From positions 25,719,073-25,783,072 of the forward strand of contig NC_092358.1 of assembly GCF_030848805.1 (NCBI RefSeq): 64,000 bases of DNA, given 5' to 3'. The notes beneath the pieces were generated by a model that searched no databases, was not told the DNA's origin, and saw nothing but the letters and a program-made list of their open reading frames with translations. Position numbers and translations under genes: made by a program. Each line of letters begins with the position of its first letter. Positions within the stretch are counted from its first letter, which is position 1. Below, in pieces: positions 1 to 11,361 of the stretch. The DNA is from Temnothorax longispinosus (lineage: Eukaryota > Arthropoda > Insecta > Hymenoptera > Formicidae).

Positions 1-19
1 AAGAGATCAGAAAGACATA

Positions 20-261
20 CACTAAAAAAAAATTTTTTCATATTTAAAAAGCCATTCTTGACAACTCCATACTCCTAACAACATATTTACTTAATATAAT
101 ATATAATCACATATTTATTTAGAATTAGATATTTTTACTTAATTTAAGTAAAGTAAGTAAAGATATCTAATTCTAAATAAATATGTGATTATATTAAGTA
201 AATATGTTGTTAGGAGTATTCAAGTAAGGCTTTTTAAATATAAAAAAATTTTTTTTTAGTG
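20..261. mobile_element. Palindromic MITE, TA target site
   Basis: The two halves are near-perfect reverse complements. The left end starts CACTAAAAAAAAATTTTTT and the right end finishes with its complement before GTG. Each end is flanked by TA (18-19 and 262-263), as expected for a Tc1/mariner-type target duplication. The arms run about 115 bp and leave a spacer of only a few bases near 135. There is no coding capacity, so this is a non-autonomous foldback element. The superfamily is inferred only from the TA duplication. Confidence 0.8.
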
Positions 262-459
262 TACAGATACTTAATTATTATACAAATCGGAATTATTAAT
301 TTTCTTTGGAAAACACAAAATATAAGTAGAGAAATTACTATACCAACAAATCTACGAAAAATTGAAAGCAAACTTAATAATATTAATTATATAACAAGCA
401 GAGAGACAATTGTGATATTCTTAATTATTTATGTGGATCAGAGATCCCGATTAAGTTTC

Positions 460-900
460 TCACTTGTAGTTATCAAGACCTTGCTCCAGTCCGAACACGA
501 GAAGCATGAAGGTCAGTGTGACGACGAACGTCACCGCCTTGGTCCACTCGAGCACGATCTTGGTGGCCGACATCGCGAGATGCTTGATCTTGGATCGCTC
601 AGTCAGGGTGACGTATGGCGACCAGTCCTCCTTCTGGATCAGCTCCTTGATGTAGCTCACACAGTAGGCTATCACGTTGTAGAACATAAGCGTGTACAGG
701 CAGGTCAGCCTCTGCTGCGGCAGCAGCACCTTGTCGGCCAGGATCAGGAACACTATCTGGTTCGCCATGACGGAGAGATTGCGCATCTTTAGGAAGAGAT
801 TCTCCGCGCGGTCCACCGGCGCGTACAGCCGTCTCAGGAAGCGATTCAAGGGATGCCAGGCTCTCTTGGCTCCATCTTTTAACATCGTAACATAATCCAT
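460..900 (-). CDS. Unrecognised small membrane protein
   Basis: An open frame of 146 codons runs from ATG at 900 to TGA at 462-460; a second in-frame ATG at 885 is also possible. Codon use is GC-rich compared with the AT-rich flanks, which supports a real coding exon. The protein has a basic N-terminus (KRAWHPLNRFLRRLY), then three hydrophobic stretches at roughly residues 46-63, 70-89 and 123-141, joined by charged loops, and it ends DNYK. That pattern suggests a three-pass integral membrane protein with no obvious cleaved signal peptide. I do not recognise the family. No clear acceptor was found just upstream, where the sequence becomes a degenerate repeat, so this may be a single-exon gene or the last exon of a longer one whose start has been mis-set. 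Confidence 0.55.
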   Translation of the reverse strand: MDYVTMLKDGAKRAWHPLNRFLRRLYAPVDRAENLFLKMRNLSVMANQIVFLILADKVLLPQQRLTCLYTLMFYNVIAYCVSYIKELIQKEDWSPYVTLTERSKIKHLAMSATKIVLEWTKAVTFVVTLTFMLLVFGLEQGLDNYK

Positions 901-902
901 AC

Positions 903-1055
903 AAAATGAGGAATTTAATTCTTTGCCTCGATGCAGAATACGCGGGGATTTAATTTCCTCGATGCAAAATGAAGAATTTAATTTCACCTTGATGCAAAGT
1001 AAAAATATTATTTTTGCCTCAATACACAAAGAAAAGAGATTTAATTTTGCTTCGC
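903..1055. repeat. Degenerate short tandem repeat
   Basis: Three to four imperfect units carry the pattern GAATTTAATT..CCTCGATGCA(A/G)AATG, near 908, 948, 975 and 1016, spaced about 30-45 bp. The array lies directly upstream of the membrane-protein start and keeps the minus-strand frame open to 1029, so the longer frame is probably an artefact of the repeat. Confidence 0.5.
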
Positions 1056-2197
1056 GCCTCCATTAATGGTGGTTCTTCAAAGAATGTTGACGTAAAAATA
1101 ATTTGTAATTGTTGTGTTAGGAACTCGAAAGGCGACTTTTATTTAAACGTTTAGTATAGAACGGGACGGGTCTCTTGACGGTTCTTCATACAAAAGGGAA
1201 CAAGATTAATGCGGTCTACATGATAACGAAAGAGATCGATGTTCAATCCGGATTTTTCATATCATCGCGCCTTAGAGATATCGGGGATATGGCGTTTATA
1301 ACTCGAAAATGCAGTCCAGCGCCGAATTTCGAATATTCGCGTTCGAAGGAGCGATTAACTTTAATTTATACTTTGAGATTACAACGTTGAAGAAAGCTTT
1401 CTTAATTTATACCTCCAAATTATAACTTGAGAAGCGTGGATTCTCGAAAGGCAATTTTTTACTGTTATAGCTCAAGCCAGCGCGGTGCACCGCCGGCATG
1501 ATGAAGTAACTAACGCAGATCGATGACTTCAATTTTTATAGCGGCCTTATACAAAAAACGTCTATACGTTGCTATTTACGTTCACCACCAGGCAAAAATC
1601 GGATGATCGAGACGAGCGTGAAGCCTATATAGTTCGTTCAATCAATATAATCATATTTTGAGGATACAAATCGGCCACGTGACGGAGGCGATTCGTGAAA
1701 GATACAACCTGCCTCCGACTGATTCTCGAACGGTTGAACAAAAACCGTTTATAGCCGCTACCGTCCTCATAATTATCAGGGAAGATTATTTTAACGTTTG
1801 CGCTGACGAGGCGAGGATATGCGGAGGCGAGCAAAAAAGAAACGCGCAGACACGCGACATCTCGTTATTATTAAACACAAGAACACATTGATATGCGTTC
1901 ACCACGGAGATAGATTCCTCCTTCCTCTTCCTCCTTCTCTCTCTCGTCTCGCTCTTTTCCATCGTCACGCTCATCCTTCGGTTCCCGAAGAGGAAAGAGA
2001 GCAAAGTTGCAGAGAAGCGATACGATAGGAGCGCGTCATCGTGAGTGATTTTCCAGAGGTGGAACCGACCAACGATCAACCCTTCGTTGAGGATTTTACT
2101 GAAGGATGACAGGTTGCTGAATAACATGACAGGGCGTGCTTTACGTTAATAATCGTAAACTTGTTGCCAGCTGATGCTGATAAGCGCGAGCGTGCAC

Positions 2198-2239
<42 letters not shown>

Positions 2240-2600
2240 AGCAAAGAAAGAGATAGATAAAGAGAGCGAGAGAGTGAGGGGGAGGGAGAGAAAGAGTGAG
2301 AAAGAGAGAGCCTCCCTCGGCCACCGTTAATTGAGTATAACGTAATTGACGTGGCTTCGATGAATGATCGACTTCATTTTTAGTAACGAGTCCCAAGAGA
2401 GAGCCGGCGAGAGAGGATTTGCATATTAATGGACATTGGACGTCAGTCAGGACGAGTCACCGACGACATGGCGGTGCAGGACGAGACAAGGACGGATGCT
2501 GGAGGAGGCGACGTAGCGGTGTGCGGCTACGTGGAACCCGTAGGATTTCACATGGCAACCGAAGGATCTCCCATCCCCCGGTTGGAAGACATCGCAGGAC
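1056..2600. other. Non-coding stretch with GA microsatellite
   Basis: No gene could be supported here. The reading frames are short and lack splice or codon support. A GA run followed by a G run occupies 2201-2239 and is flanked by purine-rich sequence to about 2310. The final part is presumably distal promoter of the neuroparsin gene. Confidence 0.5.
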
Positions 2601-2621
2601 GGAGGGCCTGCCTCTGCTACC

Positions 2622-2628
2622 TATAAAA
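2622..2628 (+). promoter_or_regulatory. TATA box of neuroparsin gene
   Basis: TATAAAA sits in a GC-richer context. About 30 bp downstream is a plausible start region (near 2650), followed by a strong donor TTCAG|GTGAGTG at 2745/2746. This suggests a non-coding first exon of about 95 bp (roughly 2650-2745) spliced to the coding exon at 11346. The link across the 8.6-kb intron is inferred from strand and position, not from a transcript. Confidence 0.5.
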
Positions 2629-3544
2629 CTAACCGCGCTCCGTCTCCGGCCGTGCATTGAGCGACTTGGCGTCTGCGCGACAAGGATCATCGCCGATTAG
2701 TGACGAGACCAACGGTATAGGCAGCGAGAGGATTCTAGAGTTCAGGTGAGTGCGCGAGGACAACGGTCGTGGTAGACGCGACCTAGCCCAATTCCTCGCG
2801 AAGCTCGCGGAACGCGGCTACTTCTGCACTACTCGATTTGTATAGTTTGAACCAATTGACATGTACTACTAATGTTACACTGTCATTCATAGTGTCGAAT
2901 TATACTCAACTTCGATCGTTTTTAAACACTTCTATAGATCGCCATTGTTCCTACTCAATATGTCGTTAATTTAATTAAACTATATGAAGTTAAAATAATA
3001 CTACTTTTTGTTAAATTTCGACGCATATGGTAGTTAAAAATAACAAAATGTTATTTAACTCAGGGTATTAGTTTAAATTTCATCCTTTAATATTTAACTG
3101 TGTACGCGTTATTATACACTGATTGCGAGTACAATGTTCTAATTAATCCTTCCCGATCCGTCCGTATCGTTCAGCTGAGACTGAAACATATCACGATGCT
3201 ACATTATACCGCGATTTAAATGTTATTTTTTATAAATTAAAAAGTGGACTACCTATATGATTTAAAATCCTACATCCATATCATCTGAAAAAACCGTTAA
3301 ATTTTTTTTTAAATAAAATTCAGCTTTAGCCGATGTCGTCTCGGAGCTAAAGAGAGAACCATTGCACCGGTGGTCTCGTTGTTAAAAATTCATTTCGAGT
3401 TCCGGAAAGCGATATTCTAGAAGAAAAATGATTCAGATCACAAGGATCTGGAGTGGAAAAGTCGGTTTCCCAGTTTAGTTTGAAGATAAAATCGAGAAGC
3501 TAATGTGAAAGTGGAGAGGTCAGTGTCAGAGTATCCGTTCGTAC

Positions 3545-3804
3545 CTTTGGCCGCCTCGGCGAGAGTCTTGAGGGTCGGGACCGGGTACCTGTAATTCGCG
3601 CTTAAGACGACCGGCAGGACGAGGGCTGAATACAGGACCGGTGCGGGCGACGGCAGAAGCGGCAGCGGGCCGCGCGGGCAATAGGGCAGAAGAAGAACCG
3701 CGCTTAGAAGGCAGACACTTTGCGCCGTTTTCTCCTTGTCGACCGTCAGCGAGTTCGCGCGGACGCGACGCCTCACGCGCGCTATCATACCCATCTCGTC
3801 GGTC
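3545..3804 (-). CDS. Candidate antisense coding exon, unknown
   Basis: On the minus strand, a good acceptor (TTTAATTTCAG|GACCGACGAG, exon start 3804) opens a GC-rich open frame that ends at a donor (GCCAAAG|GTACGA, exon end 3545). The first ATG is at 3794. The peptide begins MGMIARVRRRVR, has a leucine-rich hydrophobic segment followed by proline-rich sequence (YCPRGPLPLLPSPAP) and ends TLAEAAKG. Base composition contrasts sharply with the surrounding AT-rich intron. I do not recognise it and could not identify partner exons, so it may be one exon of a nested secreted or membrane protein gene, or a chance frame in a CpG-rich patch. Confidence 0.3.
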
Positions 3805-3926
3805 CTGAAATTAAACAAGAAAAATATAGATTTTTTTCGTCAATATCATTTTCAAGAGTTTTTGTAGGTTTTTTTTATTTCTTCTCTCTGAACATCAAAC
3901 ACACAATAATTTTGAGAGCCTCCCCG

Positions 3927-4215
3927 ATCTTTGTATATTTATCCGCAGTCTAGTATGCGTTGCTTATTTATTACTCTTCGGGAACGTATACTTTGACGTT
4001 GTATAGCTAGCAGAAATGATATAATCAAATAGTTTCTCTTCTTCCAACCGGTTATCCTCGATGTACGGAATTCCGTCTCATTTTTCTCGCGAAGAGGCCG
4101 TCCAAATTTCAAATATTGAAGCCATTAGATATTATTATAAAATTTTAGGACGCGGTTTTCGAAATGTTATTTATAAATTAAATTTTTTCTTCTCTTTCTT
4201 CATAAAATTTCGCAC
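3927..4215. repeat. Diverged duplication, copy A
   Basis: This segment aligns by eye with 4857-5155. Shared blocks in the same order are GTATATTTAT..GTCT(A/G)GTATGCGT, ATAATCAAATAGTT..TCTTCTTCC, CTCGCGAAGA..CGTCCAA and ATTATTATAAAATTTTA. Both copies end in AAAATTTCGCAC. The copies differ by many substitutions and small indels. Confidence 0.75.
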
Positions 4216-4856
4216 GTTGCGTAAGCATCTGTAACATCATACATCAAGAGAAATGCAATATCAAATACCTCAATTGAATCGTGCAACAAATCAAACGTGT
4301 TCTTCGAAATTTTATCTTATTATTTATAAAATTAATTAAAAGTCACATATCTATGTAATATTATAGTAATCATATTTATTATTATTGATGTGAATTATCT
4401 AATATCCTCAGGTAGTTTTTTTATTTTATCGATTGTTTCGTTAGGTTGCATAGAAATTTTTTGAAGAACGATCGGCAAACCAAAGTTCAATTAATAAAGT
4501 CTAATACATTAATCGCAAGCTTGGAAAATTCGCTAATTGCTTAACGACAAGCTCGGAATTCCGAGAGGAGAACGACATTGAGCACAAATGAGCTCGATCA
4601 GCGTGCCATGCCGCCAGAAATCGTTCGCATCGCGTCGCTCTTGGCAAGTCGTCTCTAACGTAGATCTTCAAATCTTCTGCATCACGCGGCTTCTCTATAT
4701 CGGACGCACTTCAACCTATTTCTAACCGCGAGACGCCTCTCTTCACGCAAAGATTCGTGCCTTCTCTCTTTCCCTCTTACTCTTTCTTGAGCGAGGAAGA
4801 GAAAGCGATGTGCTTCCGTTTCGCTTTCACGGTTTACCATACCAATCGTTCTGTTT

Positions 4857-5155
4857 CTGTATATTTATAGTCTGGTATGCGTGATTTGTTTGTTACCCTT
4901 TGAGAATTGGGAACCGCCTATATTTCTTGACGTGAGGGGGGGGGACAGTACAGACGATAATCAAATAGTTCATCTTCTTCCGACTGATTTTTTCTCGAGA
5001 ATCCATCTCACCTCTCTCGCGAAGAAATCGTCCAATTTCATGAATTGGAATTATTAGGTATTATTATAAAATTTTAACTCGCACACACATGCGATTCGCG
5101 AAATATGACTTATTAATTAATTAAAATGTTTCTTTTTCTTGGCAAAATTTCGCAC
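4857..5155. repeat. Diverged duplication, copy B
   Basis: This is the second copy of the 3927-4215 segment, in direct orientation about 930 bp downstream. It carries a poly-G insertion near 4936 and a CACACACATG insertion near 5082 that copy A lacks. No terminal repeats or target duplication were seen, so it looks like an old segmental duplication or two old copies of an unrecognised repeat. Confidence 0.75.
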
Positions 5156-6637
5156 ATCCATGATGACGCACGTGCAGAGACACACGTCAGATGATTCGAT
5201 GAGGTATACGTTGGTCAATGTAAAAATGCGGGGGCAACGTGGCACGTTTGGCACAAATTTCGAAAATTGCATTTTGTGGTTGACACACAATGTTTTGGTT
5301 GGGTCAGCAGTTAATAGTAAACATGTTTGTTCGACTTCCGGTGTAAATCTAAAGTGCACGTGCATCGAAAATATTGATCCTGAATCGTTAACAGACGACG
5401 ACACTTACCACGCGCGTATAAAAGTCGGCTGCTTTCGAATTTTGTCGCAAAGATATAAAAAAAGGTGCAATTTTTATTTCGAATTTTAACGATAAATCTG
5501 ATTTTCCTTCGTTTTGCTTTGATTTATTCTTCTTGCAACTTAATTGGAAATTCGTTTCACCGCGCGGGTCTCGCCTTTTAAGAAAATGTCTAAAAATAAC
5601 AGGAGGCAATGTGAAAAATTTCACAAACAGTTTATTTCATAATTCAAAGAGGTATTAAATAGAAATGAAAACATAGGTCATATACGTCAAAGCATATTTA
5701 GTGCCAAACGTGCCTACCTATCCGATTGTTGCTCCACGTCTACATTGAAGGTGATCTGTGTACGAAGTAAATAAGACGCAGAATCAGACGCCGCATTTAG
5801 CTCAAACCACGCGATGGGAATCTTTAAATATGCAATCATCACAGGCCCGAGGCAATCGGTCCTACGATACGTTTGCCTCGTCCGAGACACGTGTTTACTC
5901 TTAATTCTTTATTAAATTTCCTTTACGAATTAATTACCATGAGGTGACTCTGATTATTATTCGTTTCTGATTCTATAATCTTCTCAATGTATCAAAATTT
6001 AAATTAAACTGCAACGTTAAAATAGTAAAAAGAGAGAATTACTTGCATTCACACTGATACTATAGACACATAATTATAAGCTAACATAACGTAACATTTT
6101 TCTTATATTTAATTTTATTCCAATTGTGATCTTATACTGGTTACATACATATCTAACAGTCAGAGATTTTAAAGAATAAAATTGCATTCAAAATTAAAAC
6201 ATACGACTTCGTACAATATATATTGATTTTTTGATATTTATACATGCAAGACACATAATTTGATTGCTAGAATTAGAACGGATTGAACAAATAAATATCG
6301 ATGGTGCCCCAGCTTACTCACTTTCAAACGACGATGAAGGGGTATTCAACTCTTCACGAGACAATCGCGAATTTCGGGAACCGAAGAAATTCTTTCTCCT
6401 TCTCTCTGGAAACCCTTTAGCTCTTCCGTATTATCGAGACTCGAGATTCACTTTCAAGAGATATGTCTTTGCGGGGTCTCACTATGGAACGACTTCGCCG
6501 CTGCCGTTTGTTTGATCGCACACGTCCAAAACGAATGCTAACTGGTACGAGACTGACCGTCCAGTCGGTCTTTGTACTAGCGGAGCAACGAAATAAGACG
6601 ATGTGTGTACGTGAATACGTGCATGTGACAGAAAATG

Positions 6638-6640
<3 letters not shown>

Positions 6641-6684
<44 letters not shown>
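6641..6684. repeat. GA microsatellite
   Basis: An uninterrupted GA dinucleotide run of about 22 units is followed by a purine-rich tract to about 6960. Long antisense frames here, rich in Ser, Leu and Arg, are produced by the repeat and are not genes. Confidence 0.95.
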
Positions 6685-6688
<4 letters not shown>

Positions 6689-9600
6689 AAACGAAAGAGT
6701 GGAGAAGGGATGGGATAAAGGGTGGCAGAAGAGGGAAGAGATATAATCAGAAAGTAAGAAACGGAGAGAACAAAGAGTGGAGGACGAAGAGATCTAACGG
6801 TGCGGAGGAAGATATATAAAAATAAATAAAGGAGAGACCGCAGCGGAAGATAAAGAGAAGAGACAGGACCAACGGGGCGGGTGCGAATACTGCGAATAGA
6901 GGAAGAAGGGTATAGACGACGAAACGGAGGAGAAAAGAGCGCGAGATAGGGAGAGGGAGAATTTGGCATCTGCGTCGAGCAACGCAAATTTCTTCGGCTA
7001 TTCTTAGCAAGCAGAGGCGCGATGTCGCGTCTCATCGGAACGCGAATGTTTTCCGAACCGCGAAAGCTCCCTCGCGGATTTTCTCTACGCGTTATACCCC
7101 TACACGATCCGGCTGAATGGAGAACGCGCAGTCCTGTAAAATCATTCGTGATTTTCGACTCGCTATATACGGCAGAGTCACGCTTACAAGCTGTCAGACT
7201 GACAGTTCGCGATAATCAGGACTTTCCTGACTTGGACTTTTTTATCGCCTATCATCTTATATGTATTTTATGATTTAGCTACGAGTTTTAAAGACCGTGA
7301 TTTCCTGAGATTGAAAATTTTGCGTCCAAGAATTAAATATTCTGTAAATATTAAATTTAAAAATTACAAAAATTCTATTATGATTTATTTATTTCTTTTT
7401 TTTTTCAGCCACGTGCAAAATATACCGTGTAAAATATTTCAATACTTTGGGCTTATGTGTCATGAAACATTTTCCTCTAAACTGCTATTATAAATATTTA
7501 TATCGCGCGTAAAATAATGATATTAAAATTTATGTATATTAATTATGTATATTAATTATGCACCCGCAATGAAGCAATGAAACTATAAAAAAAAAAACAC
7601 GAAACCATTTCGCGCAAAATAAATCTGTGAATAATATACGAAATTATTTCGGGCTAAATTCGATAAGGGTTAATCACACCGTGAATTCATTGAGAATTCC
7701 ATGCGCCGAATTTCAACGTTGTCTGACGATGCGCGTCATTCACTACTGTCGCGGAGAGCACGATTTTAACCGATGATTCCGCTGATTCCTAGTACCGATG
7801 ATTGCGTCGGTGTGACCACGGGAACATCAATACGCGCGACCGCCACGTGAGATTAGTTCCGGTGCAATAGTGCCAGCGAAAATAAACAGCGACATTTATT
7901 GTTTCTTAAAGAAACGTGGGCCGTATTTGTGCGCCACGTTCCAATTCTTATTTATTTAACACGGAGATTTGCACTCGTATATATTAAACGTAGCGGAGTC
8001 GCGTTTAGCGCGCGCGTTGGCAGCTTTAAAATTTCTCTTGTTCGCATTTACACGGTGTTCGCTTTTCTTTTCTAGTAACGCACGAAATCGGTTTATAGCC
8101 TAAGAATCGGAAATTGAATTTTGAATACCTGAAAATGCATGTTGCACGTGTCATTGACCCGGTTCTCGCGGCACGTATGTTTTCACTCATCGAGAGGGAA
8201 TCGGCCAGCCGTCGTCTGGGATAGCTAATTTTACGCCGTCTCCCAGCGAAATTTAGAAAGACTCCGCGGTTCGACGCAATGACCCACAATGAGAAGGATG
8301 TAGCATCTCCGCAAATAATCAGCGGTCGCGCTTTTGTGCGCCCCGTAAAGCGTGATATTCTTTCGTTCCCGCAGCTCCCTCTCAAACAAAAGGCCGCGAA
8401 CACGCAAACCGAACGTAGCCGGTGTCTGCGCGAGACGAAAATATTGCACAAGACGCGCCGTCTGACGCCATATCTGAATTTCCATTATCTTATTTTAATA
8501 ATGATTTTTTTTTGTGGAAACATGCGCCGATTGCGCATTTGCTGACACGGCTCGAGATACACGATATTAGAACAGCGCATAGATGCGCGCTGACACGAAT
8601 AACAAATATTGTTCGCGGAATTCGCGGAAAAAATAATTACGGCGCGTTCATCAGGATCGTACTTTGGGTTCGTGCATCTCCGAGAGAGTCCAAAGAGAAA
8701 AGACAGTGATAAATACGGGATTAGAAGGTCGAATCAGTGTTGTTTTATCATATTTATTGCGCTTTTAGAGGGATCAAAGTCTCCAATTGCAATATTTATA
8801 TAGCGGCAGGAAGATTATTATTCTAGACTCCGAAAATAATGACCTACAAACATATATAGATAAGATTGCGACACAATTATACAAAACAAGGAAGTTAATA
8901 GATAAGGATTACTACATAATAGATAAGGAAGACAAATGCAAGATAAAGTAAATTCTTTTTTTTTTTTGTCGCACCCACATTTACGCTCGTCGAAACAGAA
9001 CAACGGAGTAAGTAAAGGAGGCCGCGAGATTCGAGTATCAATGCTGAGTCAGCCGGCGCAATTTCCTTGTTTATGAACGGATGTTTATGAACAGTCGTGG
9101 GAGGGAAGAAGGGAAGCCTTGTTCGGCGGAAAGTGGATCATGTGGCCGCGCAAAATGTTTGTGTTTATTATTAGCACAATTGGACAGAATAGCGGGAGTG
9201 ATCCGCTTGTTTGCTTTTACTCCGAGAAACAACGCGTCTTTTCGGCCAACGAACCCGGGGAGAGTTTAAAAAATCCACCTCTCGAATTTGTTTAGCGCAA
9301 AGAGATTCCGCAAAGTCGCACGGTCAGATCGCGTGTGACCGGCGAACCGCGGTTAATGCAAATTAGGATTGTATTTATTTAATCTTACCGTTATAAATTC
9401 TGAATTATCAAAGTTCACGCTGAACGTACAGTTACGACAGTCCGAGAAAAATAACCGATAAATCGGTAAACAAAAGCAAAGTAAAGATGAGAGACTAATC
9501 GCATTAATGACATATTAATGAGACTAATCATGTATGTTGTGGCTGCATCATCTATTATACCGATAAATATCGTTAATTAAAAATCACCTTATCTCAGCCT

Positions 9601-11361
9601 TACTTTCACCGCGTCGGGAGATTGCGGAACTTATTGCTGTGCAGTCCGACTTTCCCGGTCGCTTTTAATTTCTCTCGAACTCGGACCGTCTTACGCCGTT
9701 CTGAATTTCTAGCAAGCTTTGATAAGCGCTCGATCGAAGGGGGACGGCAGATGCATCAGCGGCGAAGGAAAACAATTGGACCCGTTCCTAAGGCGAAGGA
9801 GTTCGGCAATGGTACGCCTTGGTTCGGTTACCCTTTCGCTCTTCTACATTTATCGATAAATCACGCCCCGCGTCACGGAGTCACGGAGGCTGCGACTAAA
9901 CCGTTTCGCTATATGCAGAGTGGGGACCATCGTGGCGATGTGGGACATCAGTTTTGCCCGTTTAATTCGCGCGACGAGTCGCCGGCACGAACGCTTTTCC
10001 GCGGTTCTCGCATCGCGGCTGCAGTATCATTTTCGTCATTATTATCGTTATCATCATCATCATCATTATCATCATCATCATCCATCATCACCATGTTTTT
10101 GTTCACTAGCGTTTCCATGGAATAAATAGTATAATCGTGAATCTCTACAGACATGTTAGAGTATCATATAGATTCTACTTCATTGTAGATATGTCACGGT
10201 TGATTCTTCACGCTACATTTGATGGCCGTATGTCTTGAAGTGCCTTTATGTCAGACACTGAAGTGCGCATCACCTGGTGTGTTTGTGTTTTGGCGAATCT
10301 ATCGAGATCCACGCATTTTTTATTCTTCAACTCCTGGATATATGTCGTAAGGTAACACGCGAAGCGACCTTCTGGCGGATAGAAGAACGCCCTTCGATCT
10401 CTTACCCAGACCTAATTTTATATACGTGCCTTTTCTCGAACGAATATAATTGGATTCTGCAGCGAATCATTTGTACAACACATTTTTGGTGTACCTCGGA
10501 GAAAAAGAAAGAGGAAGAGAAGGCCCGAAATACCATTCGCCCTACGTGCTCGCGCTGCAAACATGTAGCAGCTATAGTGGCACATTGGCGATGAGAGATC
10601 GATTTTGCTGGCACGGTGATATCTACCTCCTCGATATTTCTGTCGATTCTGTGCCGGATTGCTGCGCATAATGCCGAGACACTGAAGCGGGGTGATTGAA
10701 CTCGGTAACTAGAAAGATAATCTGCATCCGTGGCGTTGCGATAATTGGGATTTATGAGAAAATCATTAGTTATTATTTTAAAAAGTGAGACAAATTATTT
10801 CCTACGAGAAGCAACCGATTAATTATTAATCATCCTTTACAAAGGAATTATATTCTGCGTAATCAAAATGGCATAAATGGAAACTCGCATTGATATTTGA
10901 TACGAACCGCGAAAGTTGTTAATTAAGCTAATCAATGAAAACGCAAGGCCGCTTCAGCAGAGTTAAATTGATAAATGTGTCGGAAATGCACTTTTAGTTA
11001 ATAACTATCGCGAGGCATTGTCATAAATGACAAAAATAATGAATTTTTATTTTTAGTGTAAATTTTATTTTTTTTCCTCGTTATTTAATTCATGCTCCAG
11101 CCGCTTTTCGAGATACTGTAGATTCATTCAACTATTATAATTGTAAATACAAGAATCGCCGTCTTCATTATCGAGATAAAGGAAAGGTTCGAAAGATTGA
11201 TACGTAAAAAGATAATGGTTTAGACATATCTAAGGGTTTTATTCTCAAACAAGAATTTCATCGATTTGATTTTACACCAGCTCGTGTAAAATTCTATTTG
11301 AAAAGAAAAGCATGGCGATTCACGTACACGTCGTCTCTGTTTCAGATCGGCGCGGATCACC

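Larger units (their letters stand above)
2746..11345 (+). other. Inferred neuroparsin intron 1, mostly non-coding
   Basis: The interval runs from the donor GTGAGT to the acceptor CTGTTTCAG before the coding exon. It is mainly AT-rich unique sequence. It contains a diverged 0.3-kb duplication (3927-4215 and 4857-5155), a possible antisense exon (3545-3804), a GA microsatellite (6641-6684) with a purine-rich tail to about 6960, and an ATC/TCA repeat (about 10045-10091). Open frames around 5139-5489, 8026-8550, 9622-10125 and 10277-10670 have no initiation, splice or family support. Several short stretches near 8030-9300 are CpG-rich. Confidence 0.45.

Noticed and set aside
5139..5760. 116-codon frame and inverted GGCACGTTTGGCAC pair (about 5241 and 5700)
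   Set aside because: The frame overlaps the duplicated segment and has no recognisable domain. The inverted match is only about 14 bases with no matching flanks, too little to call an element.
6577..7035. Long overlapping open frames on both strands around the GA repeat
   Set aside because: They are products of the purine-rich microsatellite (Ser/Leu/Arg or Arg/Glu runs) without starts, splice sites or family motifs.
9622..10125. 167-codon plus-strand frame
   Set aside because: It ends in a Ser run made by the ATC/TCA microsatellite, has no motif and no splice partner, and lies in the inferred intron.
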